Source: Sporomusa malonica
Lineage (GTDB): Bacteria; Bacillota; Negativicutes; Sporomusales; Sporomusaceae
Assembly (NCBI RefSeq): GCF_900176355.1
Contig: NZ_FWXI01000005.1
Location: forward strand, 124,001-188,000
Length of the DNA: 64,000 nt
Direction of reading: 5' to 3'
Both the position numbers and the translations under genes were made by a program. A model generated the notes under the pieces. It ran no database searches and was not told the origin of the DNA. It saw nothing but the letters and a program-made list of their open reading frames with translations. Positions 51,398 to 59,976 of the stretch are shown piece by piece. Each line of letters begins with the position of its first letter. Within the stretch, counting starts at the first letter, position 1.

Positions 51398-52678
51398 TCA
51401 TACCAGACAGATATTATAGATATCTGTTAAACCGGTTTTAGTTACACGCTCGTTAATTTCTCCTCGCTGCGCCGAATACAACCCAAGCTTTTTCATTCGT
51501 TCAAGATAAACAGAACCAGAAAAAGTATATCTGAGTTTAATCCCTTCTTCAGTAGCCATTTGCTCGTGAACAAAGGTGATAAAATCTCCAGATGCCAGTT
51601 CAGACGGTAATTCCAGGTACTGCATATCTAGACAACAGCGTACTGCATTGTGGCCAGCCAATAAACCGGTGATCACAGCTTCAGTATGACCGACCATGCT
51701 ACCGGCTTTTTCACCCGCACAGAATAAATTGTCTACTCCTTCTACTTTTAGCGAGCTGCCACAGGGTGCAATCCCCAAATACCGAATAGAGTTGCCTATG
51801 CCGCCTGAATACGGATCTTCATACCGGGCCCGTTCCAGACCGGGTATCGTTCTTAACATGTCAAGCGGGAAGAATGGCGTCATTAGTTTGGCATGGCCGG
51901 TATCAATGAGGACAATGTTTTCAGCGTAATCGGCAATAGCATACTGTGAGCACGCTTTTTTTCCAAGCATTCCTGTCTTTTTCAGGTTTTCTGGCAATGG
52001 AATGACTACCATGCCCTCTTTTTCCAGTCGGTCTTTAAGTTCGGGGCTTAATGAATCTTTATTAATCTTACATGAACCACTCATGGCGCCGAAGGTGCCG
52101 TCAGCTTTTTTACCCATGATTTCCTTGACATCAGCCTTCGCCGTAATACTTACTCTCGGACCAAAGGTCGGACAGCGAAGAATACACATGGCGCAGCCAT
52201 TGCCATACTTTAAGCAATTGCCCATAGGGCCTGATGTACCGGTAGTGTCAACAAAAGCATCTCCTTTAATGGTCTCTTCATTATCATCGGTAAGATATTG
52301 AATTTTTTTACCATATTTAACTACGCTGGATACCCTTAATCTAGTTTTAATGTCAATGCCGTAGTTTTGTAGAATCTTTTTTACCAAAGGTTCCATAGTA
52401 GTTACATCATAAAATGAAGCATGGCTGTGTCCAGGAAAGTGTATCCCCCGGTGTCTGCTATTAGCATCCATTGCCACAAATAAATCCCCGCCGCCCATGG
52501 CAATCGCTTCTTCAGCTGCTGTAAACCGTCCGTTATTGCGGAATATGCCGCCAACTAGTCCGGTTCCTAGTAATAAGTCGGTGCGCTCAAGTAAAACTAC
52601 CTGTGCCCCAGCTTTAGCCGCTGTTAACGCTGCAGCACAACCAGCCCAGCCACCACCAACCACTACCACTTTAATCAT
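51398..52678 (-). CDS. GidA-like FAD-dependent oxidoreductase, paralogue of 20674-21975
   Basis: A 426-residue flavoprotein with GGGWAGCAAALTAA (8-21), then C-x6-C-x2-C-x3-C in NCLKYGNGCAMCILRCPTFG (near 155-174) and VGHTEAVITGLLAGHNAVR toward the C-terminus. It shares long identical blocks with the flavoprotein of the B12 cluster, from the NNGRFTA segment to FSGS/FSGA-x2-Y near the end, so both arose by duplication or transfer and likely act on related substrates. Here it pairs with the PyrK-like subunit. The two genes lie inside the otherwise conserved spmB-rluB interval. Confidence 0.88.
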   Translation of the reverse strand: MIKVVVVGGGWAGCAAALTAAKAGAQVVLLERTDLLLGTGLVGGIFRNNGRFTAAEEAIAMGGGDLFVAMDANSRHRGIHFPGHSHASFYDVTTMEPLVKKILQNYGIDIKTRLRVSSVVKYGKKIQYLTDDNEETIKGDAFVDTTGTSGPMGNCLKYGNGCAMCILRCPTFGPRVSITAKADVKEIMGKKADGTFGAMSGSCKINKDSLSPELKDRLEKEGMVVIPLPENLKKTGMLGKKACSQYAIADYAENIVLIDTGHAKLMTPFFPLDMLRTIPGLERARYEDPYSGGIGNSIRYLGIAPCGSSLKVEGVDNLFCAGEKAGSMVGHTEAVITGLLAGHNAVRCCLDMQYLELPSELASGDFITFVHEQMATEEGIKLRYTFSGSVYLERMKKLGLYSAQRGEINERVTKTGLTDIYNICLV

Positions 52679-52758
52679 GGACTTCCCCCTCCATTCCCTG
52701 CTTTAAATCACATTACAGTGTATTCGTTCACCTTCAATGTGCCACAAGCAGCGGCATA

Positions 52759-52788
52759 GAAAAAACTGGTAACAATGCGCTACCAGTT
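52759..52788 (-). terminator. Terminator after spmB
   Basis: AACTGGTA and TACCAGTT around GCGCATTGT, followed on the minus strand by TTTTTTC, at the spmB stop codon. Confidence 0.8.
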
Positions 52789-53326
52789 ATTGTACAAATA
52801 GATACTGACATATGTAAACTGAGGCCAGGAAGCTGGCAATGTCGCCAGAAAGACCGACTAATACAGCATAGCGAGGATTACTAAGGCCTACCGCACCAAA
52901 ATACACTGTTAGTACATAAAACGTGGTATCCGTGCTTGCTAATACTGTTGAAGCAATTCGTCCCACCAATGAGTCTGGGCCATAGGTTTTTAGGATTTCA
53001 GTTGCTAGCCCTAACGAGCCGCTGCCTGACAGCGGCCGCATGACGGCCAAAGGCACGAGGTCAGAGGGTACTCCCAACATACTTAAGGCAGGGCCCATCC
53101 AGGCCACACAGGCGTCCATGGCGCCTGAGGCGCGGAATATACTGATGGCTACCAGCATCGCCACAAGGCATGGCAAGATACGGACAGCCGTGTGAAAGCC
53201 CTCCCCAGCGCCTTCGACAAAGGCTTCATACACTTTAACCTTCCGTAAATAACCAATAATTGGGATGAAAAAGAGTACAGCAGGAATAGCCCAAACCGAC
53301 AGTTTCTCACATAATTCAATCAGCAT
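52787..53326 (-). CDS. spmB: Spore maturation protein B
   Basis: With SpmA it is needed for dehydration of the spore core and heat resistance. The 179-residue membrane protein is normal in length and has the nucleoside-recognition (Gate) type segments VPLAVMRPLSGSGSLGLATEI and VLASTDTTFYVLTVYFG. ATG 53326 has AGGAGGGAAG upstream; the upstream extension to 53473 overlaps spmA and is not coding. It lies 16 bases after spmA. Confidence 0.95.
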   Translation of the reverse strand: MLIELCEKLSVWAIPAVLFFIPIIGYLRKVKVYEAFVEGAGEGFHTAVRILPCLVAMLVAISIFRASGAMDACVAWMGPALSMLGVPSDLVPLAVMRPLSGSGSLGLATEILKTYGPDSLVGRIASTVLASTDTTFYVLTVYFGAVGLSNPRYAVLVGLSGDIASFLASVYICQYLFVQ

Positions 53327-53342
53327 CAGACTTCCCTCCTGG

Positions 53343-53924
53343 TTACCGTTTCCACACCGCCCTACATAGCCGGTCAACAATAAGCACGAAGATTGTGGCA
53401 AACAAACTGACAACAAGAGTCGGCCCGACAATCTCGGTGGGATTAACCGACCCTGCTGCTGAACGTAATGCAATAATAGTCGCCGGCACTAGCGTAAACC
53501 CTGTTGTACATAAAGCCAACAAGGTACACATGGCTGGTGTGGCGGTATCTTTTTGGGAATTGAGAGTTTGCAGTTCTTGCATTGCTTTAATCCCGAGCGG
53601 GGTTACTGCATTGCCTAAACCCAACATATTAGCACTGATTGTCAAAATAATTGCCCCCATAGCTGGATGGTTTTTTGGTATGCTGGGAAACAAGAGGCCT
53701 ACAAGCGGATTCAATATGTAGGAGACGGCTTTAATAAGTCCTGATAACTCAGCGATCTTCATGATACCCAGCCATAGACACATAACGCCAATTAGATTAA
53801 TAGCCAACTCTACCGCATTTGTAGCTGCATTGATAGCGCTGGCTGTAACAAATTCAATTCGCCCGTTTATACCCGCATAAACAATACCGCTTGTCATGAG
53901 AATCAGCCAGATTACATTAATCAT
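53343..53924 (-). CDS. spmA: Spore maturation protein A
   Basis: The partner of SpmB, a 193-residue membrane protein with the nucleoside-recognition domain. LGIMKIAELSGLIKAVSYIL, SANMLGLGNAVTPLGIKAMQEL and CTTGFTLVPATIIALR are family segments. ATG 53924 gives the usual start MINVIWLILM with GGGTG about 9 bases upstream; a GTG 12 bases earlier is possible. It lies between spmB and dacF, and a structured repeat copy fills the gap to dacF. Confidence 0.95.
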   Translation of the reverse strand: MINVIWLILMTSGIVYAGINGRIEFVTASAINAATNAVELAINLIGVMCLWLGIMKIAELSGLIKAVSYILNPLVGLLFPSIPKNHPAMGAIILTISANMLGLGNAVTPLGIKAMQELQTLNSQKDTATPAMCTLLALCTTGFTLVPATIIALRSAAGSVNPTEIVGPTLVVSLFATIFVLIVDRLCRAVWKR

Positions 53925-53977
53925 CGTCAATATCACCCATTATGATGGTATGACAGATGTTATTAGGCTAGAACATA

Positions 53978-54066
53978 AGAAAACACGGCTTGCGCCGAGC
54001 CTTAGCGAAAGCGGAAGTCGATGTTGCTCTTATCCAGAAGAAAGTTATACTTTCCTATCAGGATGG
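53978..54066 (+). repeat. Structured intergenic repeat, copy D
   Basis: AAACACGGCTTGCGCCGAGCC, TTAGCGAAAGCGGAAGTCG, ATGTTGCTCTTATCC and the hairpin GAAAGTTATACTTTC with ATCC/GGAT closure, almost identical to copy C. It lies between dacF and spmA. Confidence 0.85.
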
Positions 54067-54089
54067 AAAAGGACGCACTAATGCGTCCT
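54066..54089 (-). terminator. Terminator hairpin at the end of dacF
   Basis: AGGACGCA-CTAA-TGCGTCCT at the stop codon, followed on the minus strand by TTTTCC. Repeat copy D begins immediately beyond. Confidence 0.65.
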
Positions 54090-55237
54090 CATGCAAAATT
54101 GCGGATTACAAAGGTCAGGAACCCCCATACTGAACCCCAAAGCAATCCGAAAAATGATTTTCTATCTACCGACCGGTCGGCCACCAGATCAGAGCTGGCA
54201 ACTTCAACATTATTATACATGACCTTTACTGTTCCTACTTTCTGCCCAGAGGTAATAGGGGCATCTAATTTGTTCGGAGCATCAATCACAGTAGAGAACT
54301 TGTCATGTTCACTTTCAGCCATCGGTACGCTTATATCGTTTGCTGCGATCAGCTTTATATCCCCAGTTTTTCCGTCTTTTATTTTAACTGTTTTCAAAAT
54401 GTCATTCCGGTTAATAACTGGCACCTGTTTAAGCTGGGTAAAGCCATAATCCAACAGCTTAATTGAATCGTCCCACATATGCTCGCTGTCTAATACAACG
54501 ACAATCAACTGAATGCCGTTCCGGTTAGCAGCCGAAACCAAACAACGTCCTGCAGCATCCGTGTAGCCGGTCTTAACCCCGTTGGCTCCATCATATAGCC
54601 ATAGCATTTTATTTTCATTGTATAAATCGCGGTCATGGTCTTTGCCAGGCCAAGGAACAACCTTATGTTCAGTTGAAACAATCTGGGTAAACAGCGGTTT
54701 CTTATACCCGTATGCTGTGATTTTAGCCAAGTCGTAGGCTGTGCTATAATGTCTTTCATCAGGAAGACCGCTGGTATTGGTAAAATTACTATTTACCGCG
54801 CCAATGGCATGGGCCTTGTTTGTCATTAATGTCGCGAATTTTTCCACTGAACCGGACATATGCTCAGCTACTGCTACAGTGGCATCATTACCAGAAACAA
54901 GCATTATCCCATATAACATATCCAACATTTTAAGTTGCTCACCTTGCGTAAGCCACAGTGACGACCCGTCGGTACTTGCAGCATTCGCGCTGGTTGTAAC
55001 GACATCGTCTAATTTCCCATACTCAAGTGCCGTAATGAGTGTCATAATCTTGGTAGTACTGGCCGGATAGCGCCGTTCTTCAGCATTCTTTTCATATAGC
55101 ACTTTCCCTGTAGATGCTTCCATTACAATTGCCGCCTTTGCCGTTACATCTGGCAGAGCGTTTGATGCTAGACTAACGGTCGGCAAAAACATCAGACACA
55201 TCAAAAATATTCTTCCAAGATTAGTTAGTTGTCGCAT
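54089..55237 (-). CDS. dacF: D-alanyl-D-alanine carboxypeptidase (DacF type)
   Basis: Penicillin-binding carboxypeptidase that trims peptidoglycan stem peptides, here probably in spore cortex formation. The 382-residue protein has a signal peptide (FLMCLMFLPTVSLASNA), the active-site SxxK in PASTTKIMT (S60-K63), VSGNDA (SxN motif) and GVKTGYT (KTG). A C-terminal PBP5-like beta domain and terminal amphipathic helix (ending SVWGFLTFVIRNFA) anchor it to the membrane. It stands before spmA/spmB, as in other spore formers. Confidence 0.96.
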   Translation of the reverse strand: MRQLTNLGRIFLMCLMFLPTVSLASNALPDVTAKAAIVMEASTGKVLYEKNAEERRYPASTTKIMTLITALEYGKLDDVVTTSANAASTDGSSLWLTQGEQLKMLDMLYGIMLVSGNDATVAVAEHMSGSVEKFATLMTNKAHAIGAVNSNFTNTSGLPDERHYSTAYDLAKITAYGYKKPLFTQIVSTEHKVVPWPGKDHDRDLYNENKMLWLYDGANGVKTGYTDAAGRCLVSAANRNGIQLIVVVLDSEHMWDDSIKLLDYGFTQLKQVPVINRNDILKTVKIKDGKTGDIKLIAANDISVPMAESEHDKFSTVIDAPNKLDAPITSGQKVGTVKVMYNNVEVASSDLVADRSVDRKSFFGLLWGSVWGFLTFVIRNFA

Positions 55238-55411
55238 TAATCCAATCCTTTCGTTTAGGATAAACCAAACATTATTATATAATTAATTTCCCCTGAGGTC
55301 AAAAATATATCTTTTCCAAATTGAGCCATATTAGTCTTCGAAAATAATATCCTGGCATTATTTCAACCTTATCCGGAGATAATAATAACAAATTCAAGGA
55401 GGTGAATCAAC

Positions 55412-55603
55412 ATGGAAATGCTTGATATCAAAACAGCTTTACGCACCACTCTTACACAAAAGCAAGAGCTTGTGCGCGATTATCAGTCTTACGCTGATCG
55501 CATTAATGACAAAGAAGTAGCTAAAATGTTCAAACATTTCGCCGAAGCTGAAGCCCTACATTCTACTCAGATTAAAGACAAACTGGATGGCTTGGTTCAA
55601 TAA
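55412..55603 (+). CDS. Small helical protein (63 residues), ferritin-like or rubrerythrin-like fragment
   Basis: A plus-strand gene with a strong AAGGAGGTGAATCA site and a terminator behind. The protein is two helices (LTQKQELVRDYQSYADRIND and EVAKMFKHFAEAEALHSTQI) with an E-x2-H pattern and resembles one half of a ferritin-like/DUF2383-type four-helix bundle; two copies could form a full bundle. Similar 60-residue genes occur in spore formers between sporulation genes. The role is unknown. Confidence 0.8.
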   Translation: MEMLDIKTALRTTLTQKQELVRDYQSYADRINDKEVAKMFKHFAEAEALHSTQIKDKLDGLVQ

Positions 55604-55625
55604 TTACATCAGTAAGATTTATATG

Positions 55626-55657
55626 CAAAAACCCACACAATCATGTGTGGGTTTTTA
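55626..55657. terminator. Bidirectional terminator
   Basis: AAAAACCCACACA-ATCA-TGTGTGGGTTTTT lies between the convergent 63-residue gene and ytfJ and ends both. Confidence 0.9.
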
Positions 55658-55685
55658 AGACGCTTCATGTATCTTGTAAGCGATT

Positions 55686-56141
55686 TTATAAGTGTCCAGA
55701 GTGCTGATGGGTCGGTTGAGTTTCTGCTGTTTGTGCAAGCTGTTCGAGGTTAGCGTCTTCATCGCTCTCGCCACCGAACATATTTTCAATTTTGTTCATA
55801 ATTTGCGGCACCATATCAATAAGCCGATCGTAAAACAGATTGCTTTCCACTGACATAAAGCGTACACCATTAATTGGTGAGCATACCAAAAAACCTACTG
55901 GTTTTACACTAATTCCGGCACCGCTGGCACCGCCGAAAGGGTGGTTCTGGGCAGTTGCCGTATCTTCTGCTTCATAGTCGCCGCCTCCTGCTGCAAAGCC
56001 AAATGCCACCCGCGAAATAGGAACAATTACTGTTCCATCCGGAGTCTCTACCGCATCGCCGACAATGGTATTAACATCCACCATTCCTTTGATACTCTCC
56101 ATAGCAGTCTTCATCAAACCCTGTATTGGATGCTCAGCCAC
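55686..56141 (-). CDS. ytfJ: Spore protein YtfJ
   Basis: A 151-residue spore-associated protein of the YtfJ family. IQGLMKTAMESIKGMVDVNTIVG is the N-terminus and the middle contains VIPISRVAFGFAAGGGDY with FGGASGAGISVKPVGFLV, the family core. The function is not established, but in B. subtilis it is made in the forespore. The start is GTG at 56141, overlapping the DUF2953 stop by 8 bases and preceded by GGGAGG. The C-terminal tail (residues 115-151) is acidic, Gln- and His-rich. Confidence 0.93.
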   Translation of the reverse strand: MAEHPIQGLMKTAMESIKGMVDVNTIVGDAVETPDGTVIVPISRVAFGFAAGGGDYEAEDTATAQNHPFGGASGAGISVKPVGFLVCSPINGVRFMSVESNLFYDRLIDMVPQIMNKIENMFGGESDEDANLEQLAQTAETQPTHQHSGHL

Positions 56142-56811
56142 TGCGAGTCGCCTCCCTGTGCAATGAATTTGTTAAAGTAGCCATAGTCGCAGTAATAACA
56201 TTGCCAAGTCTTATTCTGAATATACACCTGAACTCAATCTCAAAATGACTCTGACCGTATACTGGCGTAATATTAATATTCGGTTTTGCTTCTAATATTA
56301 GACGGTTATGTAGCGACGCCAATAAAAGGCCTCTAGCTGCGCCAAAGGCACCCATCATAAGTCCTGTAAAAGCCGCATCATCAAAGCCATATACGGCTCG
56401 TATGTCTAGCTTTTCGCAATGGATTGAGGCTACCAGACTGTTTATATATTTACGATAAATGCGGATATACCGTTTGACCGCTCTCATGAGCTTTTTAAAT
56501 TTTTGCGGATTTTTTACGAATATCTCGGCAATTTTTTTTACAAAACGTTGCTCACGCGCAATATGGGTCTCGGCTCCACCCTGTGGCGCCTTAATTTCTG
56601 AAGTAATCCAAGGTAAATCATTGTACCGTACAATCTCAATAACAGGAATTTTAATGGTATAAACTAACAATGGTCGCAGAGCAGAGACGCTAACTTCTAT
56701 ATAATCATCATCTTTACGCCGACAAAAATGAATATCAATATAAATATTTATTCGCGAAAGCATCAACATCAGAATGCTAGAAGTTACTGAGAATATAATC
56801 CAATTGCTCAT
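56134..56811 (-). CDS. DUF2953 membrane-anchored protein
   Basis: A 225-residue protein with an N-terminal membrane segment (WIIFSVTSSILMLMLSRINIYIDI) and a C-terminal domain of the DUF2953 type (PNINITPVYGQSHFEIEFRC). It is translationally coupled to ytfJ, an arrangement common to Firmicutes sporulation clusters, so a role in the forespore is likely but not proved. ATG 56811 has AGAGGTGGAAAG upstream; an in-frame ATG 21 bases earlier lacks a site. Confidence 0.88.
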   Translation of the reverse strand: MSNWIIFSVTSSILMLMLSRINIYIDIHFCRRKDDDYIEVSVSALRPLLVYTIKIPVIEIVRYNDLPWITSEIKAPQGGAETHIAREQRFVKKIAEIFVKNPQKFKKLMRAVKRYIRIYRKYINSLVASIHCEKLDIRAVYGFDDAAFTGLMMGAFGAARGLLLASLHNRLILEAKPNINITPVYGQSHFEIEFRCIFRIRLGNVITATMATLTNSLHREATRSG

Positions 56812-56898
56812 GCTTTCCACCTCTTTATGCATAACATATTTAATTTTTACAGTTTTTCCAATCTGTATGCATCAGCATGGCGTGGATAAATTAAAAAG

Positions 56899-56925
56899 AA
56901 AAAAGGACAGTCGCGTAGACTGTCT
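56899..56925 (-). terminator. Terminator after scpB
   Basis: GGACAGTC-GCGTA-GACTGTC immediately at the scpB stop, followed on the minus strand by TTTTTTCTTTTT. Confidence 0.8.
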
Positions 56926-57459
56926 TCATTCCTCTGGATGGATGTCCGGGAGCAACCTGGAAATATCAGGTAAATCTTCCAGGCTTTTCAGGCCAAAACA
57001 CTGCAGAAACTCAATAGTTGTTCCATATAAGATAGGACGGCCAATCGCCTCTTTGCGTCCAATTTCCTTAATTAGCATCCGTTCTAAGAGTGTGGTAACA
57101 ACCCTATCGACATTCACACCGCGAATACTCTCAATCTCCTGCCTGGTTACCGGCTGCTTAAAAGCTACAATGGCCAATGTTTCTAATGCGGCTGCCGATA
57201 ATTTGCTTTCCTGGACAGCAGCCAATTTGCTGACGATATTAGAAAAAGCAGGCTTGGTACAAAGCTGATAGCCACCAGCTACCTCAACAATTGTCAAACC
57301 GCGTTCTTCGGCCATCATCGAATTTACCATATCAGCAATCAGCGTATGGACATGGTCGATATGTATATTTAACATGCTGGCAATTCTTTCTGCCGGCAGC
57401 GGCTGCCCGCTAGCGAACAGCAGGGCTTCTATAGGACCCTGTAAATGCCGGTAAAACAT
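56926..57459 (-). CDS. scpB: Segregation and condensation protein B
   Basis: A subunit of the SMC-ScpAB complex that compacts and segregates the chromosome. The 177-residue protein is a double winged-helix protein, with ALLFASGQPLPAERIASML near the start and ALETLAIVAFKQPVTRQEIESIRG in the middle. ATG 57459 has AAGGAG about 11 bases upstream; GTG 57471, which overlaps the scpA stop as GTGA, has its GGA too close. Co-translated with scpA. Confidence 0.95.
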   Translation of the reverse strand: MFYRHLQGPIEALLFASGQPLPAERIASMLNIHIDHVHTLIADMVNSMMAEERGLTIVEVAGGYQLCTKPAFSNIVSKLAAVQESKLSAAALETLAIVAFKQPVTRQEIESIRGVNVDRVVTTLLERMLIKEIGRKEAIGRPILYGTTIEFLQCFGLKSLEDLPDISRLLPDIHPEE

Positions 57460-57467
57460 AGCGCCCT

Positions 57468-58175
57468 TCACTCCTTTAAAGTAAGGTGGATAGGTGCAAA
57501 TGGCTGTAGCTGGTGAACGCTAATCCGTTTTAGTCTGATAAGCTCCAATAAAGCTAAAAAACCAGCAATTACTTCGGTGCGTGAGCCGGTTCTGATAATC
57601 GTCTTGTTAAACTCTAAGCGACCGTTATTACTTCTAAGTAAAGTAATAATATCATGCATTTTATCCTTAACGCTGATCTCTTCGGGAGCAATTAAGGCAA
57701 AGTCGGGGACCGCGCTTTCCCAGAGAGTAACAAAGGCTTTTAGCAAATCGTCAAGTGAGAGGCCTTCAGGCAGGGCAAACTGTTGCGCAAACTCCTGGGG
57801 AAATCGTGTAAAGTACTTATCCCGTTCACCGCCAAGCTGGCTCAGTATTTCAGAGACTTGTTTAAATTTGCGGTACTCAATCAGTCGTTCAACCAGCTCT
57901 TGACGCGGATCAACTTCTTCAGCAACTGTATCGGTCGTAACCGGACGTGGCAATAGCATCCGTGATTTTATCTGCAGCAGCGTAGCTGCCATAACCAAAA
58001 ATTCGCTTGCCACTTCGATATTAAATTCTTCCATGTTAGTGAGATAATCCAGGTATTGTCCGGTTACTTCTGCTATGGGGATATTATAGATGTCAATTTG
58101 ATGTTTTTCGATCAGGTGCATTAATAAGGCTAATGGTCCCTCGAAGGTTTCCAGCCTAAGTGTATAATCAGACAT
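57468..58175 (-). CDS. scpA: Segregation and condensation protein A
   Basis: Kleisin subunit of the SMC complex. The 235-residue protein has the conserved N-terminal FEGPLALLMHLIEKHQIDIYNI and ITGQYLDYL-like VTGQYLDYLTNMEEFNIEVA segments and a C-terminal winged helix with GFLALLELIRLKRI. The ribosome binding site is not evident, so it may be translated by read-through from trpS, whose stop is 6 bases upstream. Confidence 0.95.
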   Translation of the reverse strand: MSDYTLRLETFEGPLALLMHLIEKHQIDIYNIPIAEVTGQYLDYLTNMEEFNIEVASEFLVMAATLLQIKSRMLLPRPVTTDTVAEEVDPRQELVERLIEYRKFKQVSEILSQLGGERDKYFTRFPQEFAQQFALPEGLSLDDLLKAFVTLWESAVPDFALIAPEEISVKDKMHDIITLLRSNNGRLEFNKTIIRTGSRTEVIAGFLALLELIRLKRISVHQLQPFAPIHLTLKE

Positions 58176-58181
58176 AATGTA

Positions 58182-59159
58182 TTAGGACAAATTCATAACG
58201 GCTCGGACTTCCTCCATGGTAGTTGCCGCTATTTTGCGTGCCCGTTCAGCACCATAGGCTAATATTTCCTTTAACTTATCAGGTTTTCCACTCATTACTT
58301 TGCGCCGGCCATGGACATCGGCCAGCGTTGTGACCATCTTCTCTGCTAACCGTTTTTTGCAGTCTACGCAGCCAATACTAGCATTACGACAGTGACCGGC
58401 AATCTCAGCCTGTTCTGGGCTGAAAATTTTATGAAAGGTGTATACTGTGCAAATATCAGGGTTGCCTGGGTCAGTTTTCTTAACTCGCTGCGGATCAGTA
58501 ATCATTAATCTTACTCGTGCCTGTAGCTCGTCAGGTTCGGCTGCGTAGGGAATTTCGTTGCCATAAGATTTACTCATCTTGCGGCCGTCGATACCTGGCA
58601 GAAGTGGGCTTAAAATAGGCTGTGGTTCAGGGAATACCGGCTTGTACAAATTAGCAAAACGACGGATGATTTCCCGAGCCAATTCAAGATGTGGTATCTG
58701 GTCTTCGGCTACCGGCACAGCATTGGCCTTATATAGTATAATGTCAGCCGTCTGCAGTTCAGGATACCCGAGAAAACCGTAAGTATTAATTTCTTTGCCC
58801 ATATCCCCTAGTTGCTGCAGTTTATCTTTGTAGGTAGGTACTCGTTCTAGCCAGGATAGGGGCGTCATCATAGATAATAAAAGATGCAGCTCAGCATGTT
58901 CCTTCACATGGGACTGAACAAAAATGATACTTTTCTCAGGGTCAAGACCAGCGCTCAGCCAATCAAGCGCCATACATTCTATGCGCTCTGGAATCATGCT
59001 GGTATCTTCGTAGGAAGACGTAAGTGCATGCCAGTCAACGATGGAATAAATGCAGTTATAATCATCCTGGAGCTTAATCCAGTTGTTAAGCACCTGATAG
59101 TTCCCCATATGAAATTTTCCTGACGGCTGCATACCACTGAAAATGCGTCCTTTAGTCAA
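58182..59159 (-). CDS. trpS: Tryptophanyl-tRNA synthetase
   Basis: Charges tRNA-Trp. The 325-residue class I synthetase has the HIGH-like PSGKFHMGNYQ (12-22) and the KMSKS sequence GRKMSKSYGN (about 192-201). The start is TTG at 59159 with GGAGG 8 bases upstream. No T-box leader is visible in the 15 bases to the next gene, so it is read with the site-2 protease gene. Confidence 0.96.
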   Translation of the reverse strand: MTKGRIFSGMQPSGKFHMGNYQVLNNWIKLQDDYNCIYSIVDWHALTSSYEDTSMIPERIECMALDWLSAGLDPEKSIIFVQSHVKEHAELHLLLSMMTPLSWLERVPTYKDKLQQLGDMGKEINTYGFLGYPELQTADIILYKANAVPVAEDQIPHLELAREIIRRFANLYKPVFPEPQPILSPLLPGIDGRKMSKSYGNEIPYAAEPDELQARVRLMITDPQRVKKTDPGNPDICTVYTFHKIFSPEQAEIAGHCRNASIGCVDCKKRLAEKMVTTLADVHGRRKVMSGKPDKLKEILAYGAERARKIAATTMEEVRAVMNLS

Positions 59160-59174
59160 TTGTATCTCCTCCTG

Positions 59175-59795
59175 TTACAAAATTGTCATAACTATTGCAT
59201 TGATAATATAGGCTAAACCTCTTTCAAGCGGGTAAGTAACCATACCAATCACTCCGATATACACGAGCGCCATCAGTATAAACGGGCCATATTGTTCCAT
59301 CTGTTCAAATACATAGCCCTGCCGGCCGGGCAATATGCTTGCCAATACTTTTGATCCGTCCAGCGGTGGTATTGGGACCAAATTAAAAATTGCCAGAATG
59401 ATGTTATAGCTGTAGGTCATCCACAAAACCTTGACCCAGTCCCCACTTAATAATTGCATTTTAGCTAGAATGCCAATAGCAAAGGCAGTAATCAGTGCCA
59501 ATATCATATTGGAAACCGGACCAGCTAGTGATACCATTAACATGTCTTGGCGGTAGTTTTTAAAGTAGCTGGGATTTATAGGCACCGGTTTGGCCCAACC
59601 AAATTTAAACAGCCATAGCATTAGCAAGCCAATGGGATCAAGATGCGCTACAGGATTGAGAGTTAACCGCCCCATAAACCGCGGTGTTGGATCACCTAAG
59701 GCCACTGCCACTCGGGCGTGCGCATATTCATGTACAGTCAAAGCAATTAACAGTGCCGGTATTCTAAATATCATGTCGGCATCAAAACCTAACAA
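59175..59795 (-). CDS. Site-2 protease family (M50) membrane metallopeptidase
   Basis: A 206-residue intramembrane zinc protease of the short bacterial type. The HExxH motif is VHEYAHARVA (about 21-30), with LTLNPVAHLDPIG and the NLVPIPPLDGSKVLASILPG third motif (about 140) carrying the second metal-ligand aspartate. Paralogues process membrane-bound precursors such as pro-sigma-K, but this short form (YwhC/RseP-like Rip3 group) is of unknown substrate. The start is TTG at 59795 with GGAGG 8 bases upstream. Confidence 0.93.
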   Translation of the reverse strand: MLGFDADMIFRIPALLIALTVHEYAHARVAVALGDPTPRFMGRLTLNPVAHLDPIGLLMLWLFKFGWAKPVPINPSYFKNYRQDMLMVSLAGPVSNMILALITAFAIGILAKMQLLSGDWVKVLWMTYSYNIILAIFNLVPIPPLDGSKVLASILPGRQGYVFEQMEQYGPFILMALVYIGVIGMVTYPLERGLAYIINAIVMTIL

Positions 59796-59976
59796 ATGGA
59801 TGTCCTCCTTATCACTTCGGTCAGCATACTACTAAATTATACTAAAAAAGCTATAAAAAGCAAAATGAAATAGTGGATTTATTTCCATACTAAAAACACC
59901 CACATATGCTCAGAATAAATGTATCTGGAGGCATCTAATAGAATCTTGTCCAATACTGAAAGGAGGTTTATACTTC

